Shown here: positions 25,401 through 37,400 of the stretch, one piece after another
How the letters are laid out: every line of letters begins with the position of its first letter
Position numbering within the stretch: the stretch's first letter is position 1
Assembly (NCBI RefSeq): GCF_030936135.1
Contig: NC_082598.1
Location: 36,202,687 to 36,266,686, forward strand
Source of the DNA: Gavia stellata
Taxonomy: Eukaryota; Chordata; Aves; Gaviiformes; Gaviidae
Direction of reading: 5' to 3'
DNA length: 64,000 nucleotides
Notes under the pieces: model-generated
The model's database searches: none
What the model was told of the DNA's origin: nothing
Seen by the model: only the letters and a program-made list of their open reading frames with translations
Translations under genes and position numbers: made by a program

Positions 25401-28400
25401 TTTCTATTTCCATAAAAAAGCAGGTCCACACTCCCATCTCAGTTATACTGATATGGATCTGAAGTAACTGTATTCATGAACATGATTAAATTTACAGCGT
25501 AGCACCAGATATTGTATACTTATAAATCTATGGCACTCTGAAATTATTCTGTCCAAATGCAAATACGTGTAATTTGTTAACTTGCTAAATAAAAGGCAGC
25601 TAGTTATACAAGTTATCATCTAGGCCATTCAGAGATTTTAAGTTTGCTTTTCAGCAGACCTCTGTTCAGAAGGCAACCTAATGCAGAGCTAAAACAGGAA
25701 AACTATCTGATGCCACAGACAGTGGCAGTAAAATGCAGAAAAGCTTATATATTTACATCCATCATTTTAGTGTAATATTCCTCTATCATAACTGGGGATG
25801 AAATGCCTCACTTACTATTATTTACATTATTACATACAGAGGGGAAAAAACAATGCAAGCTCTGTGGCTAAAAAGGCAAGGAAGCTCAAAAGAACAGTAG
25901 CAGTTTTTACCACTGGACTTAGTGTTCTGCATTTCATTCTGAAAGTTTAAAATGCCTCCATTTCAGTTACACTAATTTAAGTCTGACAAACTAGACCAGA
26001 AAAACAGGATGATAATTGATTCCTGTGTACAAAGGACAATCTCATATGATTACCAGTTTTGTGAGATGTGTTAAATTTTTCCAACCACCTGAGCGATAAA
26101 GAGGAGACTGTACAAGATGAATAGAGTCCCATCCTTCTGTGAACAAGAACTATAAATGTAGAATGCCGCCGCAGCGGCGAAAAGGTGCCCATCTTTCCTT
26201 GCAGTCTGCTGCTGATACAGGATAAATGACAAAACAGTCCTTAGCAAACATGCATAGCTTCTAACCATAGGCAGAACTTGCGTACTGCACCTAAACTGAC
26301 TTTTGGACCACTAGGCATCATTCCCAGGTAACTAATCAGATCTATGGAGATTCAAATGAGTGTATCAAGAGCCTAATCTCCTAATTCAGAAACCTCAATT
26401 ACACAATATTTTCCATGAAAATATTGAAGTAAATGGCCATTTTCCAGCATGTCAGATGGGGAAAAAACCTGCAAAGATTAACCTGACAGTGATGCACTGA
26501 GTTTCAGAACTTTAGTTGGGCAAAGTCTGCCAGGTGTTCTAGCACTGGAGAAGTCTGCGTTTACAAACTGCAGAATCTCTGACACAGGGTGTTACATCTA
26601 CAAAACCTTGGTTGTCACACTGTTTGTCTGCTACTTTTTCATCAGTTTGGCTCCATATATAACCTATGCCAAGCACAGCAAAAACCAAACCACCACCTTG
26701 ACTGTACATAACCCTTTTGGACAGAAAGCTGAGGCTAAATAGGACTTCAACTAAAAGAAGAGCTGATACGGGTCTGAGCTAATGGATTTGACATTAGCCA
26801 CGATTTTGGACTTCACTCTGGCAAAACTAACTGGAAATTATATTTAATATATGATTATATTTTACTTATCATTTATTTTCTTTTAACATTACTTTGGCTG
26901 CTCATAGGATCATAGGAAGAGTTGTGCTTTTTCTAGCCTTTTCCTGCTACTTGCCATTTACTAACACTATCAGCACTGACAAAACTTATTCTACTGCAGG
27001 ATCTAAAGGTGTTCTTGATTCTTCTAAAAGAAAAGACTGCAAATTTACAAGTTGCCCCCGTGTGAATTTTTTGGCTGGCTCATGCTAGGTGTTGATGCAG
27101 AACTGTACTTTTGCTTTAAAGCTTGCCTACCAATTGTGGAATTAGCTTTCTTTTGATATGTTTTGATGGTAGAGTATATATTTCCCTTTACATTTTTGAG
27201 AAAGTGGTCCTACACAAATTCCACTCTGAATCAAAGGGAGAATTTTGGGTCATCTTCTCCACCCAAGAGTAGCTACGGGGCAGAGTACTGTACTATCAAA
27301 CTAGGAAACAGAGTATTCGCCTAGATTTACACAGAATTATTCAGCTTGGAAAGAACTAACCACAACCCTGATATGCAGGTTGGAGGAAAGAGATTAAGCA
27401 TTTATCATCTCATAGCTCTGAATATCACATAAATGGTAACTGATGACTGTAGAAAGCCTGGGTTATGTGCTGTTACACAGCAACAGCAAAGAAATATCCC
27501 ATAACAAAGAAAGCCTCTGAGGTGCTATGGAGAAAAAACTGAAGTGTTCAAAATAGTGACACTGGAAAAGACGTTGGGCTTAATGTTCACATTATTTTAC
27601 TAATTCTTTTCCAGAAATGACATATTGGTGTGCAGTAACTTTACTTCAGTATTGTCAAGCAACATTAATATTTCTAAAAAACTGTACAACTTTTTATTAT
27701 ATATAAATTACATGTAAAATCTACTTCAAAAGCAGTAAAATTAATTCTCTGAATACATATTCTTTGTTCTTGTGAAGGACCACTTTACATTCTACTGGAA
27801 ACACTGTAATTTAGAAATGCAAAAGTATGCCTGGCTGTTTTAGTATCTTTTCTTCTTTGAAATGTTCAAAAAATATTTTAAAAATGAAATATACTGTTAA
27901 ACTAATTTTAAAAGTTTAATAAATATTTTATTGTAGAATTTAAGGAAATCTAGGAAATGCCACATTCATTATTTTACACTACTCTATAGTAGTCTCTTCA
28001 ACTGTGGACTAAGATGGTTGTGAGGTACACGACTGGAATGATGTATCTAGAATTCCAGTACTGCAGGTGTTTATTCTGTCACTGACAGGGACAACTCACA
28101 TAAACTTTGTATGCTACCCTTTTGGAGATGTTAAGAATTACTCACCTAGAACAAAGAATTTTAGGGAGGTTTAATTAATCCTCGAAAAATCTAGCATTAA
28201 AAATGTAAAGAAATATTATGTTCTGAATTATTCAACCTATCAAAGAATTTTTACTATCTTTAAAGAAAATGCATGCCAGAATTTTAAGGACTGCTTTATA
28301 ACTGTCATTGATACTTTTTACAGGAAAATACTTTTCAACAAATACACATACTTTTGCTTTTCTCTACTTCCTATACTTCTGCTTTTCTGTATCTGTTCTA

Positions 28401-31400
28401 TTTACGCTTTTCAGTCCTGTAACATCAACCATATTCCTGTACTTCTGTCTTTATTCTCTATAATCCGAAATGCCTTGCACACTCTTCTGTAATCTGGCTA
28501 TTAACACAGTGGATGCAGCACTCCTTCGGGGATTGACTGTGGCAGTGGACGCAGTACCCCCTCTTCAATTAGCACTGTTAGCTCTATCTGCCCTACCGAG
28601 CTGAAAGCAGTGTCTAAGATGGCCCCTAACATTCCCTTGGAAATGGAGCTTCCCGGTGTCAAGATTGTACACGCTCAGTTTAACACACCTATGCAGTTGT
28701 ACTCAGATGACAATATCATGGAAACACTGCAAGGCCAAGTTTCTACAGCTCTGGGGGAAACACCCGTAATGAGGTAATTAGAGCAGTATCTTTAATATTT
28801 ATGAATATACAAATTCAGAATATGCCAAAAATCATGAGCTTTAATAATATCACATTGTTTCTACGAACGTGGGTAAAAGGGTTAGAGAGAACCTAAGTCA
28901 TTTAAAGCTATTCAGTATTTTCATTAAAATATTAGTAATTTATGATTTTTAACCCAAGTATTAATGGGGTCTTTCAGAATCTACAAATAAATATTTTCTA
29001 GGAAATAATCTCACATTTGTACCTAATAAATAAAAACTGGTGATACTACCTGGACTACCTGACTGCCCACTCCAAATCAAGATTCTGATTCCCTACAAAA
29101 TTCAAAACTATTTATTGTTGTTATCATAATTATTTAATAACCATTTAATAGCATTCTTATTAATAATTAATAAAATATTATTATTAACTCAAATTTATTT
29201 CAACGGTTGGAATTCAGGTTATGAAGCTTCAGAAATCTTGAGGATGTTTATAGTGTTCTAGATATTTAATTCCCCTTCAGGAGAACTCATTCAGTATGAC
29301 TTGCTCTTGTCCAAAAAGAGCCAGAATTGACATTGTAGGCCTACTAATCCATCTCTGACTTATGAATTTTATCCATTGCAATGACTAAAAGTCAGGTAGG
29401 AACCTTATGTATCTGGATGACAATGATGATTATACAATAAAAAGTTTTAAAGCACTATTCATTTTTTTCAAGGGACAATTCATCATTTGTGTTGCTTTAT
29501 CTTTACTTTTGCATAATAGTAACTTATTTTTCTGTTTTACAACAGTACTTAAGTTAATAATTCATAATATGTATGGTGTAAACTAAAGCTAATTACTAAT
29601 ATTTTAAATAAGCAATAATCACTGGCACCAATGAGCCTTCAGCACCTTGCAGAATTGGGCTGTTACTAACCATAAAAATCATATTTATATAGAAGTATTT
29701 AAGTTCACCCTATCTGATGAAAAGAAAACTGTAGTTCATGAAGTTTTTGTAGAGTGATGTTACTCTACTGCATGAATATTTATCCTCAATCACAACAATT
29801 AGAGAACAATAAAAGAAAAATTTGCTTTTTCTTTATTCTGAAATTGTGGATTAAGCCCAGAGTAACCAGATTTCACAAATGCCTGTGGCATTCCCAGTTT
29901 GAGAACTGACTCATTACACAGGTTCAAAATGTCTCTTTTGTTGTGGGATTTGTTTTCACTATGTATGCATTTAGAAATGTTATCTCAGACCTTTGTGTCT
30001 GGTTTTTTGCCTTCTGTATGTAATTGTGTTATCACTTGTTTGATGTTTAGAAATATTTTAGTAAAGAGGAGAGAATCAAGGGTTTAATTAGCCATTGGTG
30101 AGAACTGTAAAAACTAAGCTCCTTCTATTCATTAAAAGCTTGTGACAAGAGAATAAAGTGGTAGTTTCTTCACCAGCTTAAAGACAGCTCAGAGAAATCT
30201 GTTGATTGATGAAGATGCAAACAATTAATATAAGCAACAGGGACCACTGCCCAACTGCCACTGCTCTTACTATGCCATTTGACAGCTTAGATGCTACCCT
30301 AGGAAACAAACCAAACCATACAAAGCAAAACCCAGACTAATTCCTTGTGCAATTAGGTGCTTATTTTCAGCGGAAGCTTACCTAAGGTTTAACACACAGT
30401 AGGAGGACAGTTGTAACAGGCAATTTAAACTGGACATTTATGTATATATCAGTGAGATAACAGACTTCACTGAAGTAAATTTGGACCTTTCTAATTAGTC
30501 CCAGTAGCAGTTTGAAATTTACAGATGCCACACATTCAGCCTAATTCCTGCCAGGGCATATAGTCATCGACTCTTCCTCTCAGCTACTTAGGATGTTAGT
30601 TATCATGGTCAATTTAAAACATTCAGCACAGTTTAAAATACCATGAAATATTCTTGGTAAAGTCTTCGGCTCACAGGTCATTGGAAATTCAACCATCAAC
30701 TGTTACGTGGACAATAATTTACTTTATATTTTTATCATAAAATGGGCATTAAAAAACTAAGCCATGTCCCATTCTAATTAAACTAAGAAATATAATTTCC
30801 ATTCATCAGTGATCACCTTACAATGCTTCCTACTATGCAATACCTACTTCACTCTTTTTTGTAATCTCCTGAAGTTAAATAAGTAACGATTATCTTAGCC
30901 AAATAATCACTATATTAACTACTGATCGAGCCAACTTAGAAAAGGAAGAACACCTTCACGTCATGATACTCTCCCAAAAAGATTTGTTTGCTTAGGTTTT
31001 GGCTGACCTTATGTAAAGATATGAGCTGTGATTTTAACAACATTCTTGAGGCCAGCTGCTATGAAAATGGAACTTCTGAATACCGTACCAAAGAGCACCT
31101 GGTAATACAGCAGTTGATTACAGGAATGCAACTGCTTTGAGGTTAAACACAGGTACTGGCCTCTTTCCAAATGCCATTAAAGCCAGAACAGTAATTATGA
31201 AAACACTTTCATGAGTTTGTAGATTTATTTTTGTAACAATTGCACAGATATTTTTTTCAGCACTTTTTAGATCAAGAGGAGGCTATATAAAGCAATGCTA
31301 CCAGGAAGAAAGAGTCTTTCAGTAGCTGTAGAAACAGAAAGCTATTTCTTTAAAGTTATGTTTGTTAAACTGCTTTATCTGCTCTTCCTCCCTGTGATAC

Positions 31401-33790
31401 AGTGACCCGTCTCCCAACTCAGTGCCTCAGTCTGACGTGTACAAGATGCTGCATGCCAACCAGGAGGAGCCCAGTCAACCTCGCCAGTCTGGCTCCTTTA
31501 AGGTGCTCCAGAATTTAGTCTCCGAGGAAGGTGGTTAATAATGACATATTCTACCTGTTTAAAGCATTTTTAAATGTTTGTGGGAACGGGGAATCTGAGA
31601 AGAAAATATGAGAGATCAGAGCTATAAGAATTACTGAAAGCCCAAGTCATTCTAAATCTTATAGATAGCACACCAGCCTCATAACATTTATCCCCCTTGC
31701 ATTTACAGCTAGCAAGCTCCTGTGTGAATAAAATGGGGGCATTAATCACATTTTTCAGAATCTCTTGTCGGATTTTAAGATCGTTAATATACAAAGTTGA
31801 CTTTAACTGAATGATAAAAAGTTTTATGCGAGAGAACTTTTGGGACAAGTTGCATGTACTCGTGAGACAAAGAAACACTCTCTTGCACATCCAGGAAAAG
31901 AGAAATTTAAACCAACTCCTAAAAGAAGTTTCACCCATCCCCTCTTCATTCTAAATAAAACTTGAAGAGGACAATATAATTTACAGTCATATTTCCTTCA
32001 CATGAAGATATTTTGAAAATAACATTACTAAAGGCTGCAAGTTTGTTATATTTACAGTAAGTGTAAAGAATAAAAATACAACCAAAATTAATCTAAAAGG
32101 TAAAAACTTAAAATTTTAATTTTTGTATCTCAATATTTCCCAGAGAAGGGATAAATACATCTAATTCTTTATGTATATATATATCATTATGGGATTTTGC
32201 TTGGCATTGTCTTGTATTTTGCTATAATTTTGTATTCATATCATATTACTAATCTTTCCGAATTTGTTGTATGGTTAGTTATGTAAATAAGAAGATTTCT
32301 AACAATAGGTCTTGACTATGTTATGTTGCTATGTTAAAATCAAATCCTCCTCCCTCTCCTGCTATACCCAAGACCTCCTATCAGAGAATTAGATGATGTC
32401 TATGAGACAGAGGGAGCTATATATATAATCACTTTTGTACTTGCTTTTTGGCTACAGCTACACAATATTTTTCCTGATTCCAAAGAGGTGGAATCTGGCC
32501 CACTAAACTTGTGTAGAGAAACTTCATTGTTTGCTGATATAAGTGAAAGCCTGTAAATACATCCAGAAGCATATTTACAAGAAAAGTATTTAACTGCATC
32601 ATATGCTTTTGTATTAGCCTGTACATAACAGGATTGCTTTGGTTCTCAGATGGACGCCCCATGGGTACAAGAAGTGTGAAAGCACCTGTAACAAAGATAC
32701 CTACTGCCATGCCTGGTGTCCAGAAAGTGCCACTATGTGACAAGTGTGGGAATGGGATTCTGTAAGTTGTTTCTTTTTAGTTTCAGAAATCGCTAGTTCA
32801 AGAACATGTCCTCAAATACCACCGCAGACTACAGGAATGCTTTCCAAATAAAGGTGTTGGTCTCCATCTGCACTAGTAGAAAGATGCTTCTACAGGAGAG
32901 AGATATAAAAATATATTGTTCTAAATCCCAAATTATTAACCTGTACCTTAGACACTTTCGATACAGATGATTTCAGTTTTGACAATGTACCGTCATGCTT
33001 TAATTAAGATTTCTCAGGACCTTTTGCAAGTCAATCATTAACACATACATAATGAAACCAGAAGTTACCTGTGCTGCATTGTCCCAGGCTGTGAATTCTC
33101 AAGTTTCTTGGTAGTGTAAAGCATCCTTCTCTCAACCCAGTGGGAGTATCCAGAAAGTTCTGTGGGCCTATTTTAAAACTACCAGATTTCTATCTGAACG
33201 ACATCACTAACTTCAGCAAAGGACACAGATAATGATGAGCTCAGAGAACACAGTCACTGAGGAAAGAAATGTGGTTTTTAAACTCATTTTGTCATCCTTT
33301 GGTCACCGTTTTGATAGGTTAGACCATACTTTCTGTGTTGTGACCAAACTAACAGGTTTTTTCAAACTGTAGTTTTCCAATGAACTATTGAACTATGTGA
33401 ACAACTCTACAGCATTTTATGTCACTTACACAAACTCAGCTTCCAACCTTAAATTATATAGTAGTTGGCAAAACCACCAGACAAACAACCTAGAAGTCTT
33501 AAGATGAATACCTAAACTTACTTTGTGTCATACTGTAGTTTCTTCTCACTTTAAATTCATATGAATTAATTGTTTTTTTCTTTTCATTGTTTCCATATAG
33601 AGGAACAGTGGTGAAGGCACGTGATAAATACCGGCACCCAGAATGTTTTGTGTGCTCTGACTGCAATCTCAACCTGAAACAAAAAGGCTACTTCTTTGTG
33701 GAGGGCCAGCTATACTGTGAAGCTCATGCACGAGCTCGCATGAGGCCACCCGAGGGATATGAAGCCGTTACCGTTTACCCAAAATGCTAG
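10401..33790 (+). CDS. PDLIM3: PDLIM3, PDZ and LIM domain protein 3 (ALP), whole coding span
   Basis: Actinin-associated LIM protein: its PDZ domain and internal ZM motif bind alpha-actinin at muscle Z-lines and smooth-muscle dense bodies (family knowledge). Nine coding exons were located by translation, all with GT-AG splice sites and consistent phases. Exons 1-3 encode the N-terminal PDZ domain (carboxylate loop PWGF at residues 12-15). Alternative middle cassettes follow: 24519-24706 alone, or 25148-25215 plus 28510-28773. Three common exons carry a linker and the single C-terminal LIM domain with its eight zinc ligands. Splicing through the second cassette gives 363 residues, through the first 315; the human isoforms I recall are 364 and 316. 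The start is the [15 protein letters not shown] methionine, matching the family N-terminus. No frameshift or stop interrupts it. Identity is near certain, because exon order and sequence follow mammalian PDLIM3 rather than PDLIM1, 2 or 4. Confidence 0.96.
14757..15839 (-). mobile_element. CR1 LINE fragment, 5'-truncated, antisense in intron 1
   Basis: On the minus strand this is the 3' part of CR1 ORF2: the reverse-transcriptase core with the [14 protein letters not shown] and [11 protein letters not shown] motifs, then the C-terminal region and 3' UTR. It ends at the standard CR1 terminus (left side, reverse of CCAACCTTAGTGATTCTGTG). The 5' end is truncated at about 15839, inside RT. RT-derived sequence reads open from 15838 down to about 15090 before the frame breaks. 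The 3' UTR carries an extra A/C-rich block. A dead insertion, oriented against the host gene. Confidence 0.93.
14813..14909. repeat. A/C-rich expansion inside the CR1 3' UTR
   Basis: Between the CR1 landmarks CCAACCAT and CACCATGCCCAT the other CR1 in this window has about ten bases. Here about 95 bases of almost only A and C (CAAACAAACAAAC, then CACACCACAACCC-type sequence) intervene. Confidence 0.8.
17352..17503 (+). CDS. PDLIM3: PDLIM3 exon 2 (PDZ core)
   Basis: 152 nt, phase 0 in and phase 2 out, acceptor TTTTTTCAG/ATT and donor GAGAG/GTATGT. Encodes [20 protein letters not shown] and on to the C-terminal PDZ helix ([17 protein letters not shown]). This is the most conserved part of the PDZ domain and fits the ALP/Enigma family well. 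Confidence 0.97.
17504..19178 (+). other. PDLIM3: PDLIM3 intron 2
   Basis: 1.7-kb AT-rich intron with acceptor CCTTTCTTTCTAG. No further exon or element recognised. Confidence 0.85.
19179..19263 (+). CDS. PDLIM3: PDLIM3 exon 3
   Basis: 85 nt, phase 2 in and phase 0 out (CCACAG/GTATGA). Encodes [20 protein letters not shown] and INLEAEPQ, the conserved linker just after the PDZ domain. This is the last common exon before the alternative middle region. Confidence 0.96.
19264..24518 (+). other. PDLIM3: PDLIM3 intron 3
   Basis: 5.3-kb AT-rich intron before the alternative exons, with a 24-base poly-A tract at 21548-21571. Several 60-100 codon frames occur but none is recognisable. Confidence 0.85.
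21548..21571 (+). repeat. poly-A tract (24)
   Basis: Uninterrupted run of 24 A. No retroposed sequence or target duplication is evident on either side. Confidence 0.9.
24519..24706 (+). CDS. PDLIM3: PDLIM3 alternative exon 4a (short/smooth-muscle-type, ZM motif)
   Basis: 188 nt, phase 0 in and phase 2 out, acceptor CATGCACAG and donor AAAA/GTGAGT. Encodes [20 protein letters not shown], then the ZASP-like motif [20 protein letters not shown] (residues 140-159), HGQL and an SSQN end. It matches the segment of the shorter human isoform that I recall as the smooth-muscle form. It splices in frame to 31403 (AA/T gives Asn). The ZM motif contacts the alpha-actinin rod (family knowledge). Confidence 0.93.
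24707..25147 (+). other. PDLIM3: short intron between exons 4a and 4b
   Basis: 441-bp spacer between the two alternative exons. Joining 4a directly to 4b would shift the frame, because 4a ends in phase 2 and 4b begins in phase 0. Both-in transcripts are therefore non-productive. Confidence 0.85.
25148..25215 (+). CDS. PDLIM3: PDLIM3 alternative exon 4b (long/skeletal-type)
   Basis: 68 nt, phase 0 in and phase 2 out, acceptor TTTTCTTTACAG and donor AGCAG/GTTATA. Encodes [18 protein letters not shown] and SGRS. It matches the start of the long-isoform segment of mammalian PDLIM3 and continues in frame into 28510. Confidence 0.93.
25216..28509 (+). other. PDLIM3: PDLIM3 intron 4b-5
   Basis: 3.3-kb AT-rich intron. 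No element or gene recognised. Confidence 0.85.
28510..28773 (+). CDS. PDLIM3: PDLIM3 alternative exon 5 (long/skeletal-type, ZM motif)
   Basis: 264 nt, phase 2 in and phase 2 out, acceptor TATTAACACAG and donor ATGAG/GTAATT. It begins with a Ser/Thr/Gly-rich stretch ([20 protein letters not shown]), then [18 protein letters not shown] and a ZM-type motif [19 protein letters not shown] (about residues 189-207), [11 protein letters not shown]. Because its length is a multiple of three with equal phases, it can be skipped or added without loss of frame. Confidence 0.95.
28774..31402 (+). other. PDLIM3: PDLIM3 intron 5
   Basis: 2.6-kb intron, very AT-rich (notably 29100-29200). Nothing else recognised. 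Confidence 0.85.
31403..31530 (+). CDS. PDLIM3: PDLIM3 exon 6
   Basis: 128 nt, phase 2 in and phase 1 out, acceptor CCCTGTGATACAG. Encodes [20 protein letters not shown] and on to [16 protein letters not shown], the conserved linker motif seen in ALP-family proteins. The donor is a non-optimal GAAG/GTGGTT. It is required by the reading frame, because the next exon must supply AT to complete an Asp codon. Reading through would stop at TAA within two codons. Confidence 0.93.
31531..32649 (+). other. PDLIM3: PDLIM3 intron 6
   Basis: 1.1-kb AT-rich intron. A 122-codon antisense frame overlaps it (31570-31938) without recognisable similarity. Confidence 0.85.
32650..32761 (+). CDS. PDLIM3: PDLIM3 exon 7 (linker, first LIM zinc ligands)
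   Basis: 112 nt, phase 1 in and phase 2 out, acceptor GCTTTGGTTCTCAG and donor TTCT/GTAAGT. Encodes [18 protein letters not shown], then [12 protein letters not shown]. Cys293 and Cys296 (long-isoform numbering) are the first two zinc ligands of the LIM domain. Confidence 0.95.
32762..33600 (+). other. PDLIM3: PDLIM3 intron 7
   Basis: 839-bp AT-rich intron with acceptor TTGTTTCCATATAG. Nothing else recognised. Confidence 0.85.
33601..33790 (+). CDS. PDLIM3: PDLIM3 exon 8 (LIM domain, stop)
   Basis: 190 nt, phase 2 in, ending in TAG at 33788-33790. Encodes [20 protein letters not shown], then [20 protein letters not shown] and [20 protein letters not shown], ending KC. The remaining zinc ligands are His313, Cys316, Cys319, Cys322, Cys340 and His343, so both LIM zinc sites are intact. 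The last residue is Cys, where I recall Ala in human. Confidence 0.97.
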
Positions 33791-34403
33791 TCTTACGTTA
33801 ACACACAAATATATGCATGCACACAAAAAACCATTAACAGCTTTGAACTGCAGTACAAGTGTCCGGACTTCTGCCTGATTCCAAAGTAGCAGCTTTTAAA
33901 CCCTTTCTTGTTGGATATCTGAGGGAGGTGGAAGTCCCTATTAGCCAGCAGTAGCATCTTATACCGGTAAAAATCTGCTAAAATATTATCTTTGAAGCTG
34001 CCAGTACATCTCAATGAAGTGAAAACTAAAACAGCTGTGCTGGAATAAGAAAAGTGAAACAGCTGGAACATAATTACTACAGCATGTAATCAAGACATTT
34101 TTAACATAAATTAAATACCTGTGCAAACACGAAAGCCATCGAAGTGTTATAGGCTGGGCCCTAACAAATGTAGAAACTTGAGAGATCATTAGGAAAGCAG
34201 CTATTTTACATGGATAGTACAAAACATGCAGTTGTTCATGCCTGCTTCCACCATATATTATTCAACTACCATTAATGTATGCCAAAAATAGATTTTGCTT
34301 ACTTTGCTTTGAATTTTGGGTTATATTGACTTAATTTTTGGATGCAGCAACTGTGATAAGGAATAAATATCAAGTCATACAATAAAACAGCTAGTGTAAT
34401 AAA
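33791..34403 (+). other. PDLIM3: PDLIM3 3' UTR with clustered poly(A) signals
   Basis: Non-coding sequence after the stop. Three AATAAA hexamers cluster at 34362-34367, 34381-34386 and 34398-34403, and are the likely 3' end signal. Another AATAAA near 34718 could give a longer form. The exact cleavage site is not determined. Confidence 0.6.
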
Positions 34404-37400
34404 GACTGTTTAGTAAGAAGCAAAACAGAAGCTCTATGTTGTTTTAATGATTTGCAATGTAATCAGCTTTCACACCACTTCGTAGAAAATTGTTCTGAGG
34501 CATGCACACTCATACACTATTTTTTGGAAAAAAAAAAACCACACTCTAATAGGAACTCACTGGAAGTTGAGAATGAAAGTAAATTTTAAAACCTTTCTGC
34601 AGAATATGGTACTGTTTTTTTGCATCTCTGTCTTTCACTTTCCATAATAGGAACAATGGGGAAATATCATCATAATATCTTTACTGCTGGTAAATTAAAA
34701 CTTGGACAACTTCAAAAATAAATGTTCATTAAAATATGCAAAGGAAAGATCTTTTATTAAAAGCCTGGTGAAGTCCTAAGGAAAAAAAAGGCTGAAAGAA
34801 TACAGTTTTTAAATCAATTTCTGAAACTTTTTAAGGGCTACATTGCTTTCAGGTAGGTGCCAGCTACCTATACACACCTGACTGCCAAACTGAACCTTAG
34901 CATTTTCAAAAAATATCAGAACAAGGATTTATTGGGGTATTCTGAACCCTCTTTAAAGTAGAAAAATCTACAAAATTTTATATCGAGTCTACAAGACTAG
35001 CAGAAATTAACAACTCAGTGGCAAACAATCTTATATACTTTTCCCACTCTACAGTATAAGAAGTTTAGAACGTAAGAAGAATATGGAATCAAAATAAGAA
35101 GCTGTACATACTTTAAATTTATTTTAAAAATTCAGATGAGTCCCAAAGCTTGAAATACAATGTCCACATATTCAAAGACTTTTCAAAATGTCTTAAAGTA
35201 TTATTTCAGAATTTAAATGTTTTAAAAATGTGTGTGTCACTGCATTTATAATTTATGTCTGCATATCAAAAGCAGACATAAAAAAAGTGTTGCACCTTTT
35301 TAAAGGTTAATTCCTGAATTATTTTTGGGCACAAAACATAATTCTGGTCCTCATGTATCATGAAGGCTATGTGTAGCATTTATATATTTTCTACTGATAA
35401 AGCCCATAAAATAAATCTGAAAATCCTTTTGGAAGTGAGAGTGCACATAATGTCTATTTTTACAAAACTAAAATGTCATCGGTGTTTTAAAATATTTGCT
35501 TATTGTTCATTTCTTTGTGGAGTAACTGAAGGTAAAAATAAATCTACCACATATGATAAAGATTCTGTATTTCTTTTCAACTGGTATGAAAAATGAGAAA
35601 GCGTGAGTGTCAAGTGACTTGACAATAATAGAAGTTTGGCATTTTCAGCCTGACAGAGGAGTATGCTTCGGATTTATCAAACCACTGGCAAGAATGAAAT
35701 ACAATTTTTGTATTAGGCATTTGAGTATACAACCTGGGCAAAATTAGCTTTCTAAAAAGGAATGAAATCATGTGCTTTCAAAACTGAAGACCCAAAACTG
35801 CTCTCTCTTTAACAAGCCAAACGTATCAATTGTAAATGTGAGGAAACTCTCAGAAATGTAGATACAAGAACTGTTAGGTTAAAAGAAGGTCATAGAACAT
35901 GACCTGATGCCAAAACTTTGGGGAAAGTTCAGTGGTGTTGCATCATCACATGGTGCTATTTTGAGAGGTTTGAGGTTGGACGTGACTTTGATAGAATTAG
36001 AAGGTAAGGCTATCTGATTGCAAGTACCAACCTATGTGGAAACCTTTACACCAATACAACATAAAGGAAACAAAGATTTTCAGTTAATGCAGATTCTAAA
36101 ACCCTTGATCCTGATAGAGGAGAAAAATAGGAAATCTCATCCTACAGTCACTTCAGTTTGGAGGAATTGAATACGGAGATTTAAATGTGAGAGAAAGATA
36201 CAGCAATTCTCTCTATCGCGTGCTCAAGGCTGAATTCTTTATCTCTGTAGGGTGTCAGTGGTTCCTGGCACAAATCCTTTACAAAGTGTCCAGCTATAAG
36301 AACTATTCACTTTACCTTCTGGCTTAAGAATGGCATAGCCAGTAAATCATGATAGCTTAATGCTACTATGCCTCTCAGCTGTGTCCAGACTTTTTTATAT
36401 ACATATTACAAGCTGAAGAGAGCCATGGCATTTATTTTTAGATGGAGAGAAAGATAGTAAGTGTGACTTCATATGCTTGTTATCTCAACTCTTCAGATGT
36501 TGATCAACAGGTGTGAAAAGCTTTCCTCAGCTATGCTACCACTGCATAAACAGCAGGGCTGTTCTGGGAGATGTTAAAAACTTATATGAAACTGTAATTC
36601 TCCAAATGAGTACGCCGAGAATTGCATCTGAAAATACACAGATTAATTTATATGGTACTTTCGTTATCAATTGTTCCAAGACAAATGCTTTTGGTCTTTT
36701 AAGTAATGCTAAAGTGTTGCCAACAATTTGAAACCTAAAAAGTTCTCTAAAGTAGTTAAAAGAAACTATGTTGTTTCCATCAACTCAATAACTTTTTTCA
36801 GTTTTTCAATTATATTTCATCACTTAAAAAATTAGACTAACACTTTTGTTCAGATCAGATGTTATTGAAAGTAAACCCCCCATCACTCCCACTTCCTGCA
36901 TTTTGGTTCACATCACACAACAGCTTCAGAGTGCACAAAGTGGTTTCCTTGCCGATGAAATTCAACTACAAGATGATCTCTGGGAGCACTGCTAATGGGC
37001 ACCAACCACTAATGGGAATTCAGCCCATAGAATCAAACTAGAGCTAAATAGCCCCTCCCTGACACACACATTAGGTAGATGCCAGGTCCTCAATGCCAAC
37101 CGATCTGCTCCTACTGCACCACGGTACCTGCTAACACAGACATTGCTTGAAGCATTTCTTGCAACTTTCATAGAGAAAATGTTTCTTAACAGACATTAAA
37201 TTACTGACTGTTTAAAACTAGAGATATATCCAGTCTCAGAATTTGGACCCAGCTTCAGATGTTCCAAAGCTCAGAGGGGTCTGATCAAGAATTTTGGTTG
37301 AAATTTCTATAAACCTTATAAAAGGGAGCAACTGTGCAGTTGGGTATAGATCTGACTTGCATGTAAAACACATGCACTTGGTTTAAACGCTCTTTTAGGG

